Origin: CAZGUX01 sp046160045
GTDB lineage: Bacteria; Acidobacteriota; Terriglobia; Bryobacterales; Bryobacteraceae
Assembly: GCA_046160045.1 (NCBI GenBank)
Contig: JBJXGR010000505.1
Coordinates: 1-50,839 of the forward strand
Length of the DNA stretch: 50,839 nt
Direction of reading: 5' to 3'
Made by a program: the position numbers and the translations under genes. The first letter of the stretch is position 1. Every line of letters starts with the position of its first letter. A model generated the notes under the pieces. The model had not been told where the DNA came from, did no database searches, and worked only from the letters and a program-made list of their open reading frames with translations. Below are positions 16,858 to 25,753 of this stretch, one piece after another.

Positions 16858-18066
16858 ATGAATAGCCGTACCAAGTTCTTTGTCGTCTTCGCCTCGATGT
16901 CGCTGGTCGTGCTGCTGCTGATCGGCGCCGTCATGGGCAAGAGCGCCCCGCCGGAGGGGCCTTACCGGCACCTGTCGGTGTTCACCGATGTCTTGAGCCG
17001 CATCAAGAGCGAATACGTCGAAGAGCCCAACATGAAGATGGTGACGGTGGGCGCCGTCACGGGTCTGTTGGAGTCACTCGATCCATTCGCCAGCTACCTG
17101 AACGCCGACCAGTTCAAAGACTATCTGAAAAAGAAGGACGGTCCCCTGGGCGAAGTCGGGTTGCTCCTGTCGAAGCGGTCGGGTTTGCTTGCGGTAGTCG
17201 GGACGATTCCGGGATCGCCGGCGGCTCAGGCTTCGATCGCGGTCGGCGACTGGCTGGAGTCGATTCGCGGCATTTCCACCCGCGACATGCCGCTGGCCTA
17301 CGCCGAGATTCTGTTGAAGGGCGATCCAGGTTCCACCGTGGATTTGTCGGTTTTCCGCGCGCGGCGGCCGGACCCTCAGAAAATGACGCTGACGCGTGCC
17401 GAGATCAAATTCCCGGATGTGAAGACGGAAATGCTGGCGGGCAACACCGGGTATCTGCGGGTGGAATCGCTCGAGAACGGGAAGTTGAACCAGATCTCGT
17501 CGGCAGTCAAGCAGTTGCAAACGAACGGCGCGCAGAAACTTCTCCTGGATCTGCGAAACTGCGCGGCCGGGCCTCCGGAAGACGGGTGGGCGCTGGCCAA
17601 TCTTTTCGTCGACAAGGGCATGCTTGGGTACACCCAGGGGCAGCGGGTGCCGCGGAAGAACTACGAAGCGGACCCGGCAAAATCGGTCAGCCGGCTTCCA
17701 CTGCGAGTCGTCGTCAACCGCGGCACCGCCGGAGCAAGCGAAATCGCGGCGGCGGCCCTGATGGAGACCAAGCGGGCTGAAATCGTGGGAGAGCGGACCC
17801 AGCAGGTTGGCTCGATCCTGCGGACCATCCCGATCGACGACGGTGGCGCCGTGATCCTCTCAGTCGCCAAATTCTATACGCCCTCCGGGAAGGCGATTCC
17901 AGAGACCGGCGTGACGCCGACCATCAACAAACCGGAACCGCAACAGCAGGTCGACTATGACGAGAACGGCAACCCTCTGAACGAGGCGCCGACCCCGGAG
18001 AAGGCGGAGAACCTCGGGAGGCGGTTAGCCACCTATCTCGAATCGATCATCTCCGATTGGAAGTAG
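16858..18066 (+). CDS. S41 (C-terminal processing) peptidase-like protein, catalytic Lys missing
   Basis: This 402-residue protein has an N-terminal membrane anchor (about 7-27), a PDZ-like region (about 95-165) and an S41 protease fold. The nucleophile is retained in VVNRGTAGASEIAAAAL (Ser294). In active CtpA/Prc proteins a TFGKG motif follows and its Lys is the general base. Here the aligned segment is ERTQQVGSILR, with Val317 at the Lys position. KFYTPSGKAIPETGVTP near residue 340 is the usual S41 ending. It is either an inactive paralogue or uses another base. It probably faces the periplasm. It follows rnpB with no other gene between. Confidence 0.85.
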   Translation: MNSRTKFFVVFASMSLVVLLLIGAVMGKSAPPEGPYRHLSVFTDVLSRIKSEYVEEPNMKMVTVGAVTGLLESLDPFASYLNADQFKDYLKKKDGPLGEVGLLLSKRSGLLAVVGTIPGSPAAQASIAVGDWLESIRGISTRDMPLAYAEILLKGDPGSTVDLSVFRARRPDPQKMTLTRAEIKFPDVKTEMLAGNTGYLRVESLENGKLNQISSAVKQLQTNGAQKLLLDLRNCAAGPPEDGWALANLFVDKGMLGYTQGQRVPRKNYEADPAKSVSRLPLRVVVNRGTAGASEIAAAALMETKRAEIVGERTQQVGSILRTIPIDDGGAVILSVAKFYTPSGKAIPETGVTPTINKPEPQQQVDYDENGNPLNEAPTPEKAENLGRRLATYLESIISDWK

Positions 18067-18076
18067 GGGAAGAGCG

Positions 18077-18098
18077 GGGGCGAGCCGACACTCGCCCC
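18077..18098. terminator. hairpin between convergent genes, possible terminator
   Basis: An 8-bp stem GGGGCGAG/CTCGCCCC with a six-base loop sits in the 42-base gap between the convergent S41 and cytochrome genes. A short TTTT occurs several bases later on the plus strand only, so termination would be weak. Confidence 0.45.
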
Positions 18099-18108
18099 GG
18101 TGAATGTT

Positions 18109-18432
18109 TTAGAGGGTCTTGAGGTAAGCCATGAGGTTGGTCTTCTCGTCGGCTTCCAGCATTTCCTTGTAGGAAGGCATTCCATTGCCGCCCTCATCGA
18201 TCTTGGCCTGGACATTCTCCTCGGTCGGCTTCTTGCCGTTAGTCATCTTCTCCTTCTTGAAGAGACCTTTTAACCCTGGGCCCATCTTCTTGTCTTCGGA
18301 GTCGGCCGCGTGGCAGACGCCGCACTGTTCGAAGACTTCCTTGCCTTTTGCCGCATCGCCGGCCGCCCGTGCGAGTGGGGCTGCCATCAGGGCTGCGCTC
18401 AGCCCGAAAACGAGAAGATTCGACTTTCGCAT
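18109..18432 (-). CDS. class I c-type cytochrome, periplasmic
   Basis: This is a 107-residue protein with a Sec signal peptide ending near ARA (residues 1-23), the heme-binding CGVCH (Cys37, Cys40, His41) and a probable axial Met85 in GNGMPSYKE. The pattern GDAAKGKEVFEQCGVCH and the KTNLMAYLKTL C-terminal helix are typical of small electron carriers of the cytochrome c class. It would carry electrons in the periplasm; its partners are not in the window. Its ATG is only 24 bases from the ATG of the divergent transferase gene, so their promoters must overlap coding sequence. Confidence 0.93.
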   Translation of the reverse strand: MRKSNLLVFGLSAALMAAPLARAAGDAAKGKEVFEQCGVCHAADSEDKKMGPGLKGLFKKEKMTNGKKPTEENVQAKIDEGGNGMPSYKEMLEADEKTNLMAYLKTL

Positions 18433-18456
18433 ATTGACTCAGTGTACCGTGTTCTG

Positions 18457-19080
18457 ATGCCGCCTTGTGTCATCGTCTTCGCCAAGGCCCCGATCCCGGG
18501 CAGGGTAAAAACACGCCTAATTCCGCTCCTCGGGGCGGAGCGGGCAGCCCTGCTGCATCAGGCCTTCGTGCGGGACGCGCTCGACCTGCTGCGCTCCCTG
18601 CCGGCGGAGATCGAACTCCACACCGACGTTCCCTCGGATGCGTGGCGGGACGCCGGAGTTTCAAGCAAGTTGCAAATCCCCGGCGACTTGGGCGCCCGGA
18701 TGGTGTCGGCCTTGACCGGCGCACTGGCGGCGGGCCATCCGGTGGCGTGCATCCTGGGGGCTGATATCCCCGCGTTGACCCGTGGTCACGTGACGGACCT
18801 GTTCAGCCGAACCGAGGATCTTGCCCTGGGGCCGGCCGAAGATGGCGGCTACTGGGGAATCGCCGCGCGACGGGTAGGTCCTGACATGTTCCGGGGCGTT
18901 GCCTGGTCGTCGGCGGAGGCCTGCCGCCAAACGTTGGAGGCAGCCGAGCGCTGCGGCTTGACCACGTGCCTGGGGACGCTCTGCTGGGACGTGGACGAAC
19001 CATCAGACCTGAAGCGGTTGCGGACGTTGGTGGACCTCCCCAGATACACAAAAGCGTGGGTTGAAGGGTTCGCCGAATGA
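18457..19080 (+). CDS. DUF2064/TIGR04282-type glycosyltransferase
   Basis: This 207-residue protein has a nucleotidyl/glycosyl-transferase A fold. It starts CVIVFAKAPIPGRVKTRLIP, the signature of the family once annotated as DUF2064 and linked in some genomes to arsenosugar or lipid glycosylation. ACILGADIPALT holds the DxD-like metal site, and LGPAEDGGYWGIAAR and CWDVDEPSDLKRL complete the core. ATG 18457 fits the domain start. Its donor and acceptor cannot be inferred. It converges on a YfhO-like membrane protein gene, and proteins of both types often act on glycolipids, but a link is speculative. Confidence 0.85.
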   Translation: MPPCVIVFAKAPIPGRVKTRLIPLLGAERAALLHQAFVRDALDLLRSLPAEIELHTDVPSDAWRDAGVSSKLQIPGDLGARMVSALTGALAAGHPVACILGADIPALTRGHVTDLFSRTEDLALGPAEDGGYWGIAARRVGPDMFRGVAWSSAEACRQTLEAAERCGLTTCLGTLCWDVDEPSDLKRLRTLVDLPRYTKAWVEGFAE

Positions 19081-19115
19081 GGAAACCCCCTCCCTAACGG
19101 TCGGGGCTGCGGTAG

Positions 19116-21302
19116 TCACCCCTTCCTCCTCGCGATCAGAACCAATACTAGCCAAGCGGCGGCGCTGGTCACCGCGCCGGCCCATAGCAACTTCGGCATG
19201 AACGCGAACGCGACTTGGTGGCGGCCTTGCGGCACCGTGACCGATTGAAATGCCTTTGACCAGCGGGCGATGGTCGCCGGTTGCCCGTCGACGCGGGCGC
19301 TCCATCCGGGGAAGTTCTGTTCCAGCAGCGCAAACGCCCCACCCGCGGGCGAATCAACGGAAAAAACCCTGCGCTCCGGCAGCCACTGCTTCACTTGCGC
19401 CGAGCCCGTCCAGCGGTAGGCGGGCTGGGCGAACGAATACTCGTACACGCGGAAATGCGATTCATCCGGTTGCAGGAGGCGCCAGTGCGGCAGCGCCGCC
19501 ACCCTCTGGTCCACCGGCCACCCTTGCCGCGTAATGATGAAGCGGACCCCGAATTGCCTGAGCATCGCCTGGTTGCCCGGATCGATTTGGAAGAGACGGT
19601 CCGTATCAAAGGGCACGAACGCCGTGACCTCGTCGTGGTATTGGCTTGGCAGCATGGGGTCGAATCCCTGAGGCGTCGCCAGACCATAAATGCGCAACTC
19701 GGTGGAATGCAGGGCATCCGCGACCGCGACGCGAAACTCGGGCGCCGCCTTGAGACGCTTGAACAGCGCGGGGTCCATGCCGGCGAAGTCGTGTCCGCCA
19801 ATGCGCACGTCCTGACTGTCGCGAAAGTTCGGATCCGGATCGGCGGCCGTAGTGTTGAAGCCACGGCCGGTGCCGTAGACCTTGTAGTCGACGGCGGCCA
19901 GCAGGAGAAGGGCCGCGACGAGAATCCGGCTTGAGTCGCGGCGGATCAGGACCAGGGTGCCGGCAAACAGGACCAGCGTCACGGCGAGTTCGGCGAGGGA
20001 CATCCAGCCGGCGGCGAATTCGGTGCCGCCGGGAGCCCAGGTGACCAACTGCCGCAGGCACCAGGCGGCAATCGCGGTAAGGAGAAACCAGCGGAAGGCA
20101 GCCACCGTTCCCTGCCGGTCGCGGCTCTGATGGTCGCGCGGGTCCGCTCCCTGCCGGTCGCGGCTCTGATGGTCGCGGCTCAGATTCAGGAAGTCGGCGA
20201 TGCCTGCGGCCGTGATCATTGCCGCCGCCAGGGGCAACCCCGCCAGCAGATTGTATTCGCGCGCGACTCCCGGCAGAACGGGCCATAGAGCAATGAACTT
20301 CGCTCCCAGGTTGTAGGGGTTCTGAATCAGAAACAGGAGAGGCGCGGCTACCGCGAATCCGGGCCACAGGGGGCCGCAGCGCCAGCGGCCCAGCAGCCAG
20401 ACGAGCGCGAACCAGAAGGGCAAGCCGAGATAGAAGTACTCGATGTCGGTGGGCATCGATCCTTCCGGCCTGATCCGGCCATCGAAGTAGTTGGGTAGAA
20501 GGAACGCGAGGTAGGTGCTTGCGCCCCGGGGAAGCCAACCGCCGTAGTTTTGCAGGATGGGAACCAGGCGGGCCGCGTCCAGCGCAGGCAACAACTGCAC
20601 CGCGCAAAGCAGACCAGAGAGAGCCAGAGCAGCCAGGGTGAGGGAGAACCATCGCAGGGGCTGGGTTCCGGCTGCCGCGTGGGCGAGAACGCACACCGCG
20701 AACGCCAGCCAGGTCGCCGGGTAGCCGCTAAGAAAGACCAGCGCGGAGGCGGCAGCCAGCATCCACAAGGCCCGCCATCGGCCGGATTGGCGCGCGCGGT
20801 CGATGCCCCACATTCCCAGGGGGAACCAGGCGAAGCCGTTCACGACCCCCGCATGCACCATCTGGGACAGGAAATATCCGCCGAAGGCAAACACCGCCGC
20901 CCCGAGAATGGCCGCCAGCCAGTGACCCCAGCGCTCGCGCAGCCATCCGAACGCCAGAAGGAAGGCAATGCCGGCGTGGAGCATGCTGAAGAACTCGAAA
21001 GCTTTGAACGTGACTCCGCCCGCCCCGGCATGGGCGAGGTAGAACACCCAGTTCACCGGATAGAAGATGGCGGCTTGCAGGTTGCCCACAAGACTGATGC
21101 CGCAATAGATGCTCGGGTCCCACAGCGGGAATCGTCCTTGCTTTAGCGTTTGAATGATGAAGCTGACCAGCGGGTAGTGATATCCCGGGAGATCCGACGG
21201 GATGCCGTAGCGGCGGAACGGCGGCAGGTAGTCGAGGAAGAAGAGATACACGAACGCGAGGGTCCCGGCGCCCACAGCGAGCCTTCTCTGAAAAGTCGTC
21301 AT
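19116..21302 (-). CDS. YfhO-family polytopic membrane protein
   Basis: This 728-residue protein has about a dozen hydrophobic segments and a large C-terminal extracytoplasmic beta-rich domain (about 500-690), then a last membrane helix before RRKG. The N-terminal region DLPGYHYPLVSFIIQ, LKQGRFPLWDPSIYCG and GNLQAAIFYPVNW is the hallmark of YfhO-like proteins, relatives of GT-C glycosyltransferases that modify wall polymers in Bacillus. Residues 372-398 contain a duplicated 13-residue unit (DHQSRDRQGADPR) encoded by a DNA repeat, in a loop after a membrane segment. This looks like an in-frame repeat insertion and not part of the fold. Confidence 0.82.
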   Translation of the reverse strand: MTTFQRRLAVGAGTLAFVYLFFLDYLPPFRRYGIPSDLPGYHYPLVSFIIQTLKQGRFPLWDPSIYCGISLVGNLQAAIFYPVNWVFYLAHAGAGGVTFKAFEFFSMLHAGIAFLLAFGWLRERWGHWLAAILGAAVFAFGGYFLSQMVHAGVVNGFAWFPLGMWGIDRARQSGRWRALWMLAAASALVFLSGYPATWLAFAVCVLAHAAAGTQPLRWFSLTLAALALSGLLCAVQLLPALDAARLVPILQNYGGWLPRGASTYLAFLLPNYFDGRIRPEGSMPTDIEYFYLGLPFWFALVWLLGRWRCGPLWPGFAVAAPLLFLIQNPYNLGAKFIALWPVLPGVAREYNLLAGLPLAAAMITAAGIADFLNLSRDHQSRDRQGADPRDHQSRDRQGTVAAFRWFLLTAIAAWCLRQLVTWAPGGTEFAAGWMSLAELAVTLVLFAGTLVLIRRDSSRILVAALLLLAAVDYKVYGTGRGFNTTAADPDPNFRDSQDVRIGGHDFAGMDPALFKRLKAAPEFRVAVADALHSTELRIYGLATPQGFDPMLPSQYHDEVTAFVPFDTDRLFQIDPGNQAMLRQFGVRFIITRQGWPVDQRVAALPHWRLLQPDESHFRVYEYSFAQPAYRWTGSAQVKQWLPERRVFSVDSPAGGAFALLEQNFPGWSARVDGQPATIARWSKAFQSVTVPQGRHQVAFAFMPKLLWAGAVTSAAAWLVLVLIARRKG
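20110..20177. repeat. two 29-bp direct repeats, REP-like, inside the YfhO gene
   Basis: The unit CCCTGCCGGTCGCGGCTCTG continues with ATGGTCGCG and occurs at 20110-20138 and 20149-20177, a spacing of 39 bases (13 codons), so the reading frame is kept. The reverse complement (GAGCCGCGACCGGCAGGGAG) matches a repeat inside the gene at 41813-44062 (copy at 43192) except for two bases. Confidence 0.8.
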
Positions 21303-21384
21303 GCCTTCTTGTCGCCCACGTATTGTATCGATCCGTCGTCAGAGAAACACGGGCGGGTGTCGTGAGACAATCTCATACGTTCAT

Positions 21385-22848
21385 ATGAAGCTCGCTCTGA
21401 TCCCGGTGTGTTTCGCGACCGTTTGGATGGCCGGTGCGGCGGATTCGTTTCGTGATCCCGCGCCGCCCGCATTGCCGGCCGTCCCCGCGATGGAACCGCC
21501 CGCGGCCAAGCCGCATCCGGCCGTTCGTTCGTTTTCGAAGCCCAAGCCTCTGCCACCGGGAGCCGTGACGCACGACTGGAAATCGTTCCTCGGTCCCTGG
21601 CACAACGGCACTTCGACGGAAACGAAGCTTGCCCGGACGTTCCCGAAAGGCGGCCCGCCGCTGGTATGGTCGATGTACAAGGGCGCGGGGTACAGTTCGC
21701 CGGCAATCGCCGGGAACTACCTGGTGTACTTCCATCGCGTCGACAACCGGGAAACGGTGGAGTGCCTGCATCCGGAAACCGGGGCCAAATACTGGGACTT
21801 CAGCTACCCGACCCAGTTCGAGGACCGCTACGGATACAACAACGGCCCGCGGGCGAGTCCCGTCATCGACGGCGACCGGGTGTACACCTACGGTGCCGAA
21901 GGCAAACTGCACTGCCTCAAGCTGCAGACCGGACAGCTCTACTGGAAGCGCGACGTCAACGCGGAGTTCAAGGTACCGCAGGATTTCTTCGGCACCGCGA
22001 CCACGCCTCTGATCGAAGGCGATCTGGTGATCATCAATGTCGGCGCGCCGGGAGGTCCCACCGTGGCCGCCTTCCACAAAGTGACCGGGAAGATGGTGTG
22101 GGGTGCGGGCAAAGAATGGGGGCCCAGTTATGCGACGCCTGTTCCGGCCACCGTGCATGGGAAGCGACGCCTGTTCGTCCTGGCCGGTGGGGAAAGCCGT
22201 CCGCCGACGGGAGGCTTGCTCTCCCTCAATCCGGCCGACGGTGCGATCGATTTCACCTTTCCGTGGCGCAGCCGCAGCTATGAATCCGTCAACGCAGCCT
22301 CGCCCGTCGTTGCGCGGAATCAGGTCTTCGTCTCCGCGAGTTACCGCACCGGAGGCGCGTTACTGAACCTGTTACCCGATGGCAAATTCACCACGGCCTG
22401 GACGTCGAACGACATCGGCACGCACTTCAACACGGCGATCGAGAAGGATGGGTACCTGTACGCGTTCGACGGCCGCAACGAACCGGATGCTTCGCTGGTT
22501 TGCGTGGAGACGAAGACCGGAAAGGTGATGTGGCGGAACAAACTCGAATGGGAAGAGACGTTCACCGTGGACGGCGTGGAAAAGAAACAGCCGATGAGCA
22601 CGTACCGCGGCACTCTGATGGCGGTGGACGGCCGGTTCCTCTGCCTGGGAGAGTTTGGACATCTGTTGTGGCTTGATCCGACGCCGCAGGGGTACAAGGA
22701 ACTGGCGCGGGCGTGGTTGTTCGGGGCGCGGGAAACATGGTCGCTGCCGGTGCTCAGCCGCGGCTTGTTGTACATCAGCCAGCACTCTCGCGACGTGCTG
22801 AAGAAAGACCCGCCGCGGCTTCTGTGCTACGACCTGCGAGGCCAGTGA
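21385..22848 (+). CDS. exported PQQ-like beta-propeller protein
   Basis: This 487-residue protein has a signal peptide (about residues 1-18, MAGAAD) and then a proline-rich linker (20-55). The rest is built of beta-propeller blades of the quinoprotein/BamB type: YSSPAIAGNYLVYFHRVDNR, ASPVIDGDRVYTYGAEGKLH, ATTPLIEGDLVIINVG, ASPVVARNQVFVSASYRTG and GYLYAFDGRNEPDASLVC. No PQQ-binding dehydrogenase motif is visible, so a structural or binding role is as likely as an enzymatic one. ATG 21385 fits the signal peptide; the open frame runs upstream without one. It converges on the next gene with one base between the stops. Confidence 0.85.
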   Translation: MKLALIPVCFATVWMAGAADSFRDPAPPALPAVPAMEPPAAKPHPAVRSFSKPKPLPPGAVTHDWKSFLGPWHNGTSTETKLARTFPKGGPPLVWSMYKGAGYSSPAIAGNYLVYFHRVDNRETVECLHPETGAKYWDFSYPTQFEDRYGYNNGPRASPVIDGDRVYTYGAEGKLHCLKLQTGQLYWKRDVNAEFKVPQDFFGTATTPLIEGDLVIINVGAPGGPTVAAFHKVTGKMVWGAGKEWGPSYATPVPATVHGKRRLFVLAGGESRPPTGGLLSLNPADGAIDFTFPWRSRSYESVNAASPVVARNQVFVSASYRTGGALLNLLPDGKFTTAWTSNDIGTHFNTAIEKDGYLYAFDGRNEPDASLVCVETKTGKVMWRNKLEWEETFTVDGVEKKQPMSTYRGTLMAVDGRFLCLGEFGHLLWLDPTPQGYKELARAWLFGARETWSLPVLSRGLLYISQHSRDVLKKDPPRLLCYDLRGQ

Positions 22849-22849
22849 G

Positions 22850-24604
22850 TTATCGGGGACAGAGGAGGCGCTCGGCCAGGCGCAGAGCGTCCACCGGCCA
22901 GTAATCACGCGGCCGCGGGTTTTTGACGCCCGGGAGTCCGGCAATCGGCCGGCACGTCAGGATGCGGTCCCTCCAATCGGGAGGCACCGCCTCGCGGCCA
23001 TACACGGCGCCCAGCAGTGCTCCCGCGATGGCGGCGTTGGTGTCGGTGTCGCCGCCCTGCGCGGCGGAGTCACAGATGCCTCGCTCCAAGGTCTCCGCGT
23101 TCACCAGTTGATAGAAGGCATTCTGCAGGGCCACCAGCACCCAGCCCGATTGATGCAGATAATCCGGCCGCTCGCGCAAGGCGCTCTCTAGCGCCTGTCG
23201 CACGGGATCCGCCGCATCGATTTGGGCGGCCTGCTCGCAAGCGTAGTTGTAGATCTCCCGCGCCGTGCCGCCAACGGCGATGGCGTACGCGAGGGTTCGC
23301 ACAAAGACCGCGGCGGCGTCGCGGCAGACCTGGTGCGGATGCGTAAGGGAAGCGTCCTCGCGCGCCCACACCGTGAGGTCTCCGGCGTCGTGGCTGGCGC
23401 CGAAGATGCCGAGCGGACTCGAGCGCATGAGCGAGCCGTTGGCCTGGCTGGCGACGAGAGCGGAGGCTCGAGCCGCTTCCGCGGAGGACGCGCCCCTTTT
23501 CCTGGCGCTCGACGCGGGCGCGAGCGCCGCGCGTGTTGTGCCACCCATGTCGAACGGCCCGGAATCGTACCACTCCGCATACGCTCGGGCGATGGCTTCC
23601 ACGCCGAAGGCGCCGCGCGACACCAGCGTCCGAGCCAGGCTCAACGCCATTTCCGAATCGTCGGTCGGCTGGCCGGCGATGGTTCCCCACACGCCGCCGT
23701 TGGCCAGATGCCGCGGCCCGCCCGGATACCGCCGTTCAATCGATGCGGGCGATTCGAACTCCACCAGAGAGCCGAGCGAATCGCCGGCCAGTTGTCCGAA
23801 CCAGCATCCCTGGGCCCGGCGCAGCATTGCGGCGTTCCGCACCGTGAAGCCGGTCTTCGGCCCGCAGAGGACGTCGCCGGACGGCCGCGATCGCGGGATT
23901 ACTTCGGTCCAGCGGACATCGTCAAACAGGCGGCCGGCGCTGAGACCGTCGCTGTGAGCGAAGAGACGGACGCCGGCCCCCGTCAACAAGGAGCGGCCCG
24001 CCGCGTGTCCATCGGCGTCTCTTTCCAGACAGACCGCGGCCTCGGCTTCGCCGGCCGCTACCAGCGCCAGGCGATACGCGGCCGAAGCCACCGCGCGGAA
24101 CCGCAGTGGAGAGACGGCGCGGGCACAGTCTTCGCTCGCGGCATCGGCGGTCTCCGGCAGCAGGACCGTTCCCTCCACTCGGCCGCGTGTGACTTCTCCG
24201 TTTCGGAAAAGCGGATGTCCTTCCGCCCACGTGAACAGATCGCCGTCATCGTCGGGAGCGGCGTAGGCAAACACGACTCCCATGACCGGCTCGGTTTCCG
24301 CGACGAGTCCGATCGCCACCGTGGCTTCGCGCGACCCGGCGCGGGCGGCATCCCCGCCGTTATGAGGATCGACGACCCATTGGCATGCTCCAGACCCCCC
24401 GCTGCGGTCGCCGAGAGTTCTGCCCTGGTAGTCGTGTTCGGGGCACTCCGCGGTCAGGATCGATCGGATTCGCTCTTCCACCACGGAGTCCGGATGGGAA
24501 GAGCCGATGCTGCCGGGCGCGTGGAATTCACGGCGCAGCCACTGGCCGGCTTCGGTGGCCGCTCGAACGGCCGCCGCCAGTTCCCTCGCGTATCCGGCAC
24601 TCAC
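22850..24604 (-). CDS. IMPase-like / ADP-ribosylglycohydrolase fusion protein
   Basis: This is a 584-residue two-domain protein. Residues 1-250 resemble inositol monophosphatase, but the metal-binding DPLDGT is DPHNGG (79-84), and the upstream Glu-Glu motif is replaced by QGRTLGD, so phosphatase activity is doubtful. Residues 255-584 are an ADP-ribosylglycohydrolase: CWFGQLAGDSLGSLVEF, the Mg-binding PTDDSEMALSLAR, DMGGTTRAAL and the C-terminal GGDTDTNAAIAGALLGAVYG are all intact. It should cleave an N-, O- or nucleotide-linked ADP-ribose. It has no signal peptide and is therefore cytoplasmic. No ADP-ribosyltransferase is seen nearby. Confidence 0.85.
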   Translation of the reverse strand: MSAGYARELAAAVRAATEAGQWLRREFHAPGSIGSSHPDSVVEERIRSILTAECPEHDYQGRTLGDRSGGSGACQWVVDPHNGGDAARAGSREATVAIGLVAETEPVMGVVFAYAAPDDDGDLFTWAEGHPLFRNGEVTRGRVEGTVLLPETADAASEDCARAVSPLRFRAVASAAYRLALVAAGEAEAAVCLERDADGHAAGRSLLTGAGVRLFAHSDGLSAGRLFDDVRWTEVIPRSRPSGDVLCGPKTGFTVRNAAMLRRAQGCWFGQLAGDSLGSLVEFESPASIERRYPGGPRHLANGGVWGTIAGQPTDDSEMALSLARTLVSRGAFGVEAIARAYAEWYDSGPFDMGGTTRAALAPASSARKRGASSAEAARASALVASQANGSLMRSSPLGIFGASHDAGDLTVWAREDASLTHPHQVCRDAAAVFVRTLAYAIAVGGTAREIYNYACEQAAQIDAADPVRQALESALRERPDYLHQSGWVLVALQNAFYQLVNAETLERGICDSAAQGGDTDTNAAIAGALLGAVYGREAVPPDWRDRILTCRPIAGLPGVKNPRPRDYWPVDALRLAERLLCPR

Positions 24605-24614
24605 ACGCTCGCCG

Positions 24615-25646
24615 CTACTTTCCGGTGAGCGTCTTGATCCGATACAGGCCCGTACGCGCCGTCATGTACAGCGTCTTGCCGTCGTCACCCCATCCGACGT
24701 TGGCCGGCACTTCCGGCGGCTCGATGGTGCCCAAGTGCTTTCCGTCGGGTGCGAAGATCCATACGCCCCCCGGCCCGGTGCAGTAGAGGTTGCCTTTGCC
24801 GTCAAGCTTCAAGCCATCCGGCAGGCCGTCGACGGTCTGAGCCGTCGCGTCGAAGAAGACCGTTCCGTTCTTGAGCGAGCCGTCGGCCTGGACGTCGTAC
24901 CTCATCCAGACTTTTTTGGCCGGATCCGAGTTAGCTACGTACAGCGTTTTCTCATCGGGCGAGAAGGCGATCCCGTTCGGGCGGGTCTGGTCCTTGTTGA
25001 GCAGGTCCAGCTTCCCCTTGGAGGTCAACCGGAAAATGCCGTTGAACTTCAGTTGCTTCCTGGGGTCGTCGTCCTGCTTGGGAAAGCCGTAGGGCGGATC
25101 GGTGAAATAGATGTCGCCGTTCGACTTTTGGGCCGCGTCGTTGGGGCTGTTCAGGCGCTTGCCCTGATACTTGGCGGCCAACACGGTCAGCTTGCCGTCA
25201 GGCTCCTGCCGGACCAACTTGCCATCGCCGTGCTGGCAGATGATCAGCCGGCCTTCTTTGTCGAGGATCAGACCATTGGACCCGACGTAACCCTCGAGCG
25301 GTTCCGTGCCCGTGTATCCGCTGGGCTTGAGGTACTCGGCGACCTTCCCGTCCGGCGTCCACTTCATGATGGAGTTGTTGGGGATGTCGCTGAAAAGAAG
25401 ATAGCCGCCGTCTTTGGCGATCCAGACGGGGCCTTCGATGAACTTGAAGCCGGAAGCCAGCTTTTCGATTTTCGCGTCGGCCGCGATCAGAGCGTCGAGC
25501 GCCGGGTCCTTCCGGTCGATCTTGCCCATAGGGGGTTCGGCCGCGGGAGCAGCCTCTTTCTTCGATTCGATCTTTTCGCCGCCGCCGCAACCACTGGTGA
25601 GAAGTGCGGCCGTGGCCAGGATTCCTAAAACTACAGTGCGTCGCAT
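24615..25646 (-). CDS. SMP-30/gluconolactonase-like lipoprotein
   Basis: This is a 343-residue lipoprotein (LLTSGC, lipid Cys near residue 19) with a short charged linker and a six-bladed propeller of the SMP-30/gluconolactonase/LRE family. Landmarks are EGPVWIAKDGGYLLFSDIP, GSNGLILDKEGRLIICQHGD, RLNSPNDAAQKSNGDIYFTD (the Asn/Asp metal ligands), TRPNGIAFSPDEKTLYVANS and GLPDGLKLDGKGNLYCTGPG. It probably hydrolyses a sugar lactone in the periplasm. ATG 25646 is taken as start; a TTG one codon earlier is possible. It ends 10 bases before the fusion gene starts on the same strand, so they may be cotranscribed. Confidence 0.88.
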   Translation of the reverse strand: MRRTVVLGILATAALLTSGCGGGEKIESKKEAAPAAEPPMGKIDRKDPALDALIAADAKIEKLASGFKFIEGPVWIAKDGGYLLFSDIPNNSIMKWTPDGKVAEYLKPSGYTGTEPLEGYVGSNGLILDKEGRLIICQHGDGKLVRQEPDGKLTVLAAKYQGKRLNSPNDAAQKSNGDIYFTDPPYGFPKQDDDPRKQLKFNGIFRLTSKGKLDLLNKDQTRPNGIAFSPDEKTLYVANSDPAKKVWMRYDVQADGSLKNGTVFFDATAQTVDGLPDGLKLDGKGNLYCTGPGGVWIFAPDGKHLGTIEPPEVPANVGWGDDGKTLYMTARTGLYRIKTLTGK

Positions 25647-25753
25647 CAAGCCAATTCTACATCAGTCGATTTCTCTGCACGGAAATCCGATTTCGTGTCA
25701 AATCAGTATAAAGGGAAGGGGAGCCGTGTCGGCTACTGGAAAGGATTCGCCGG

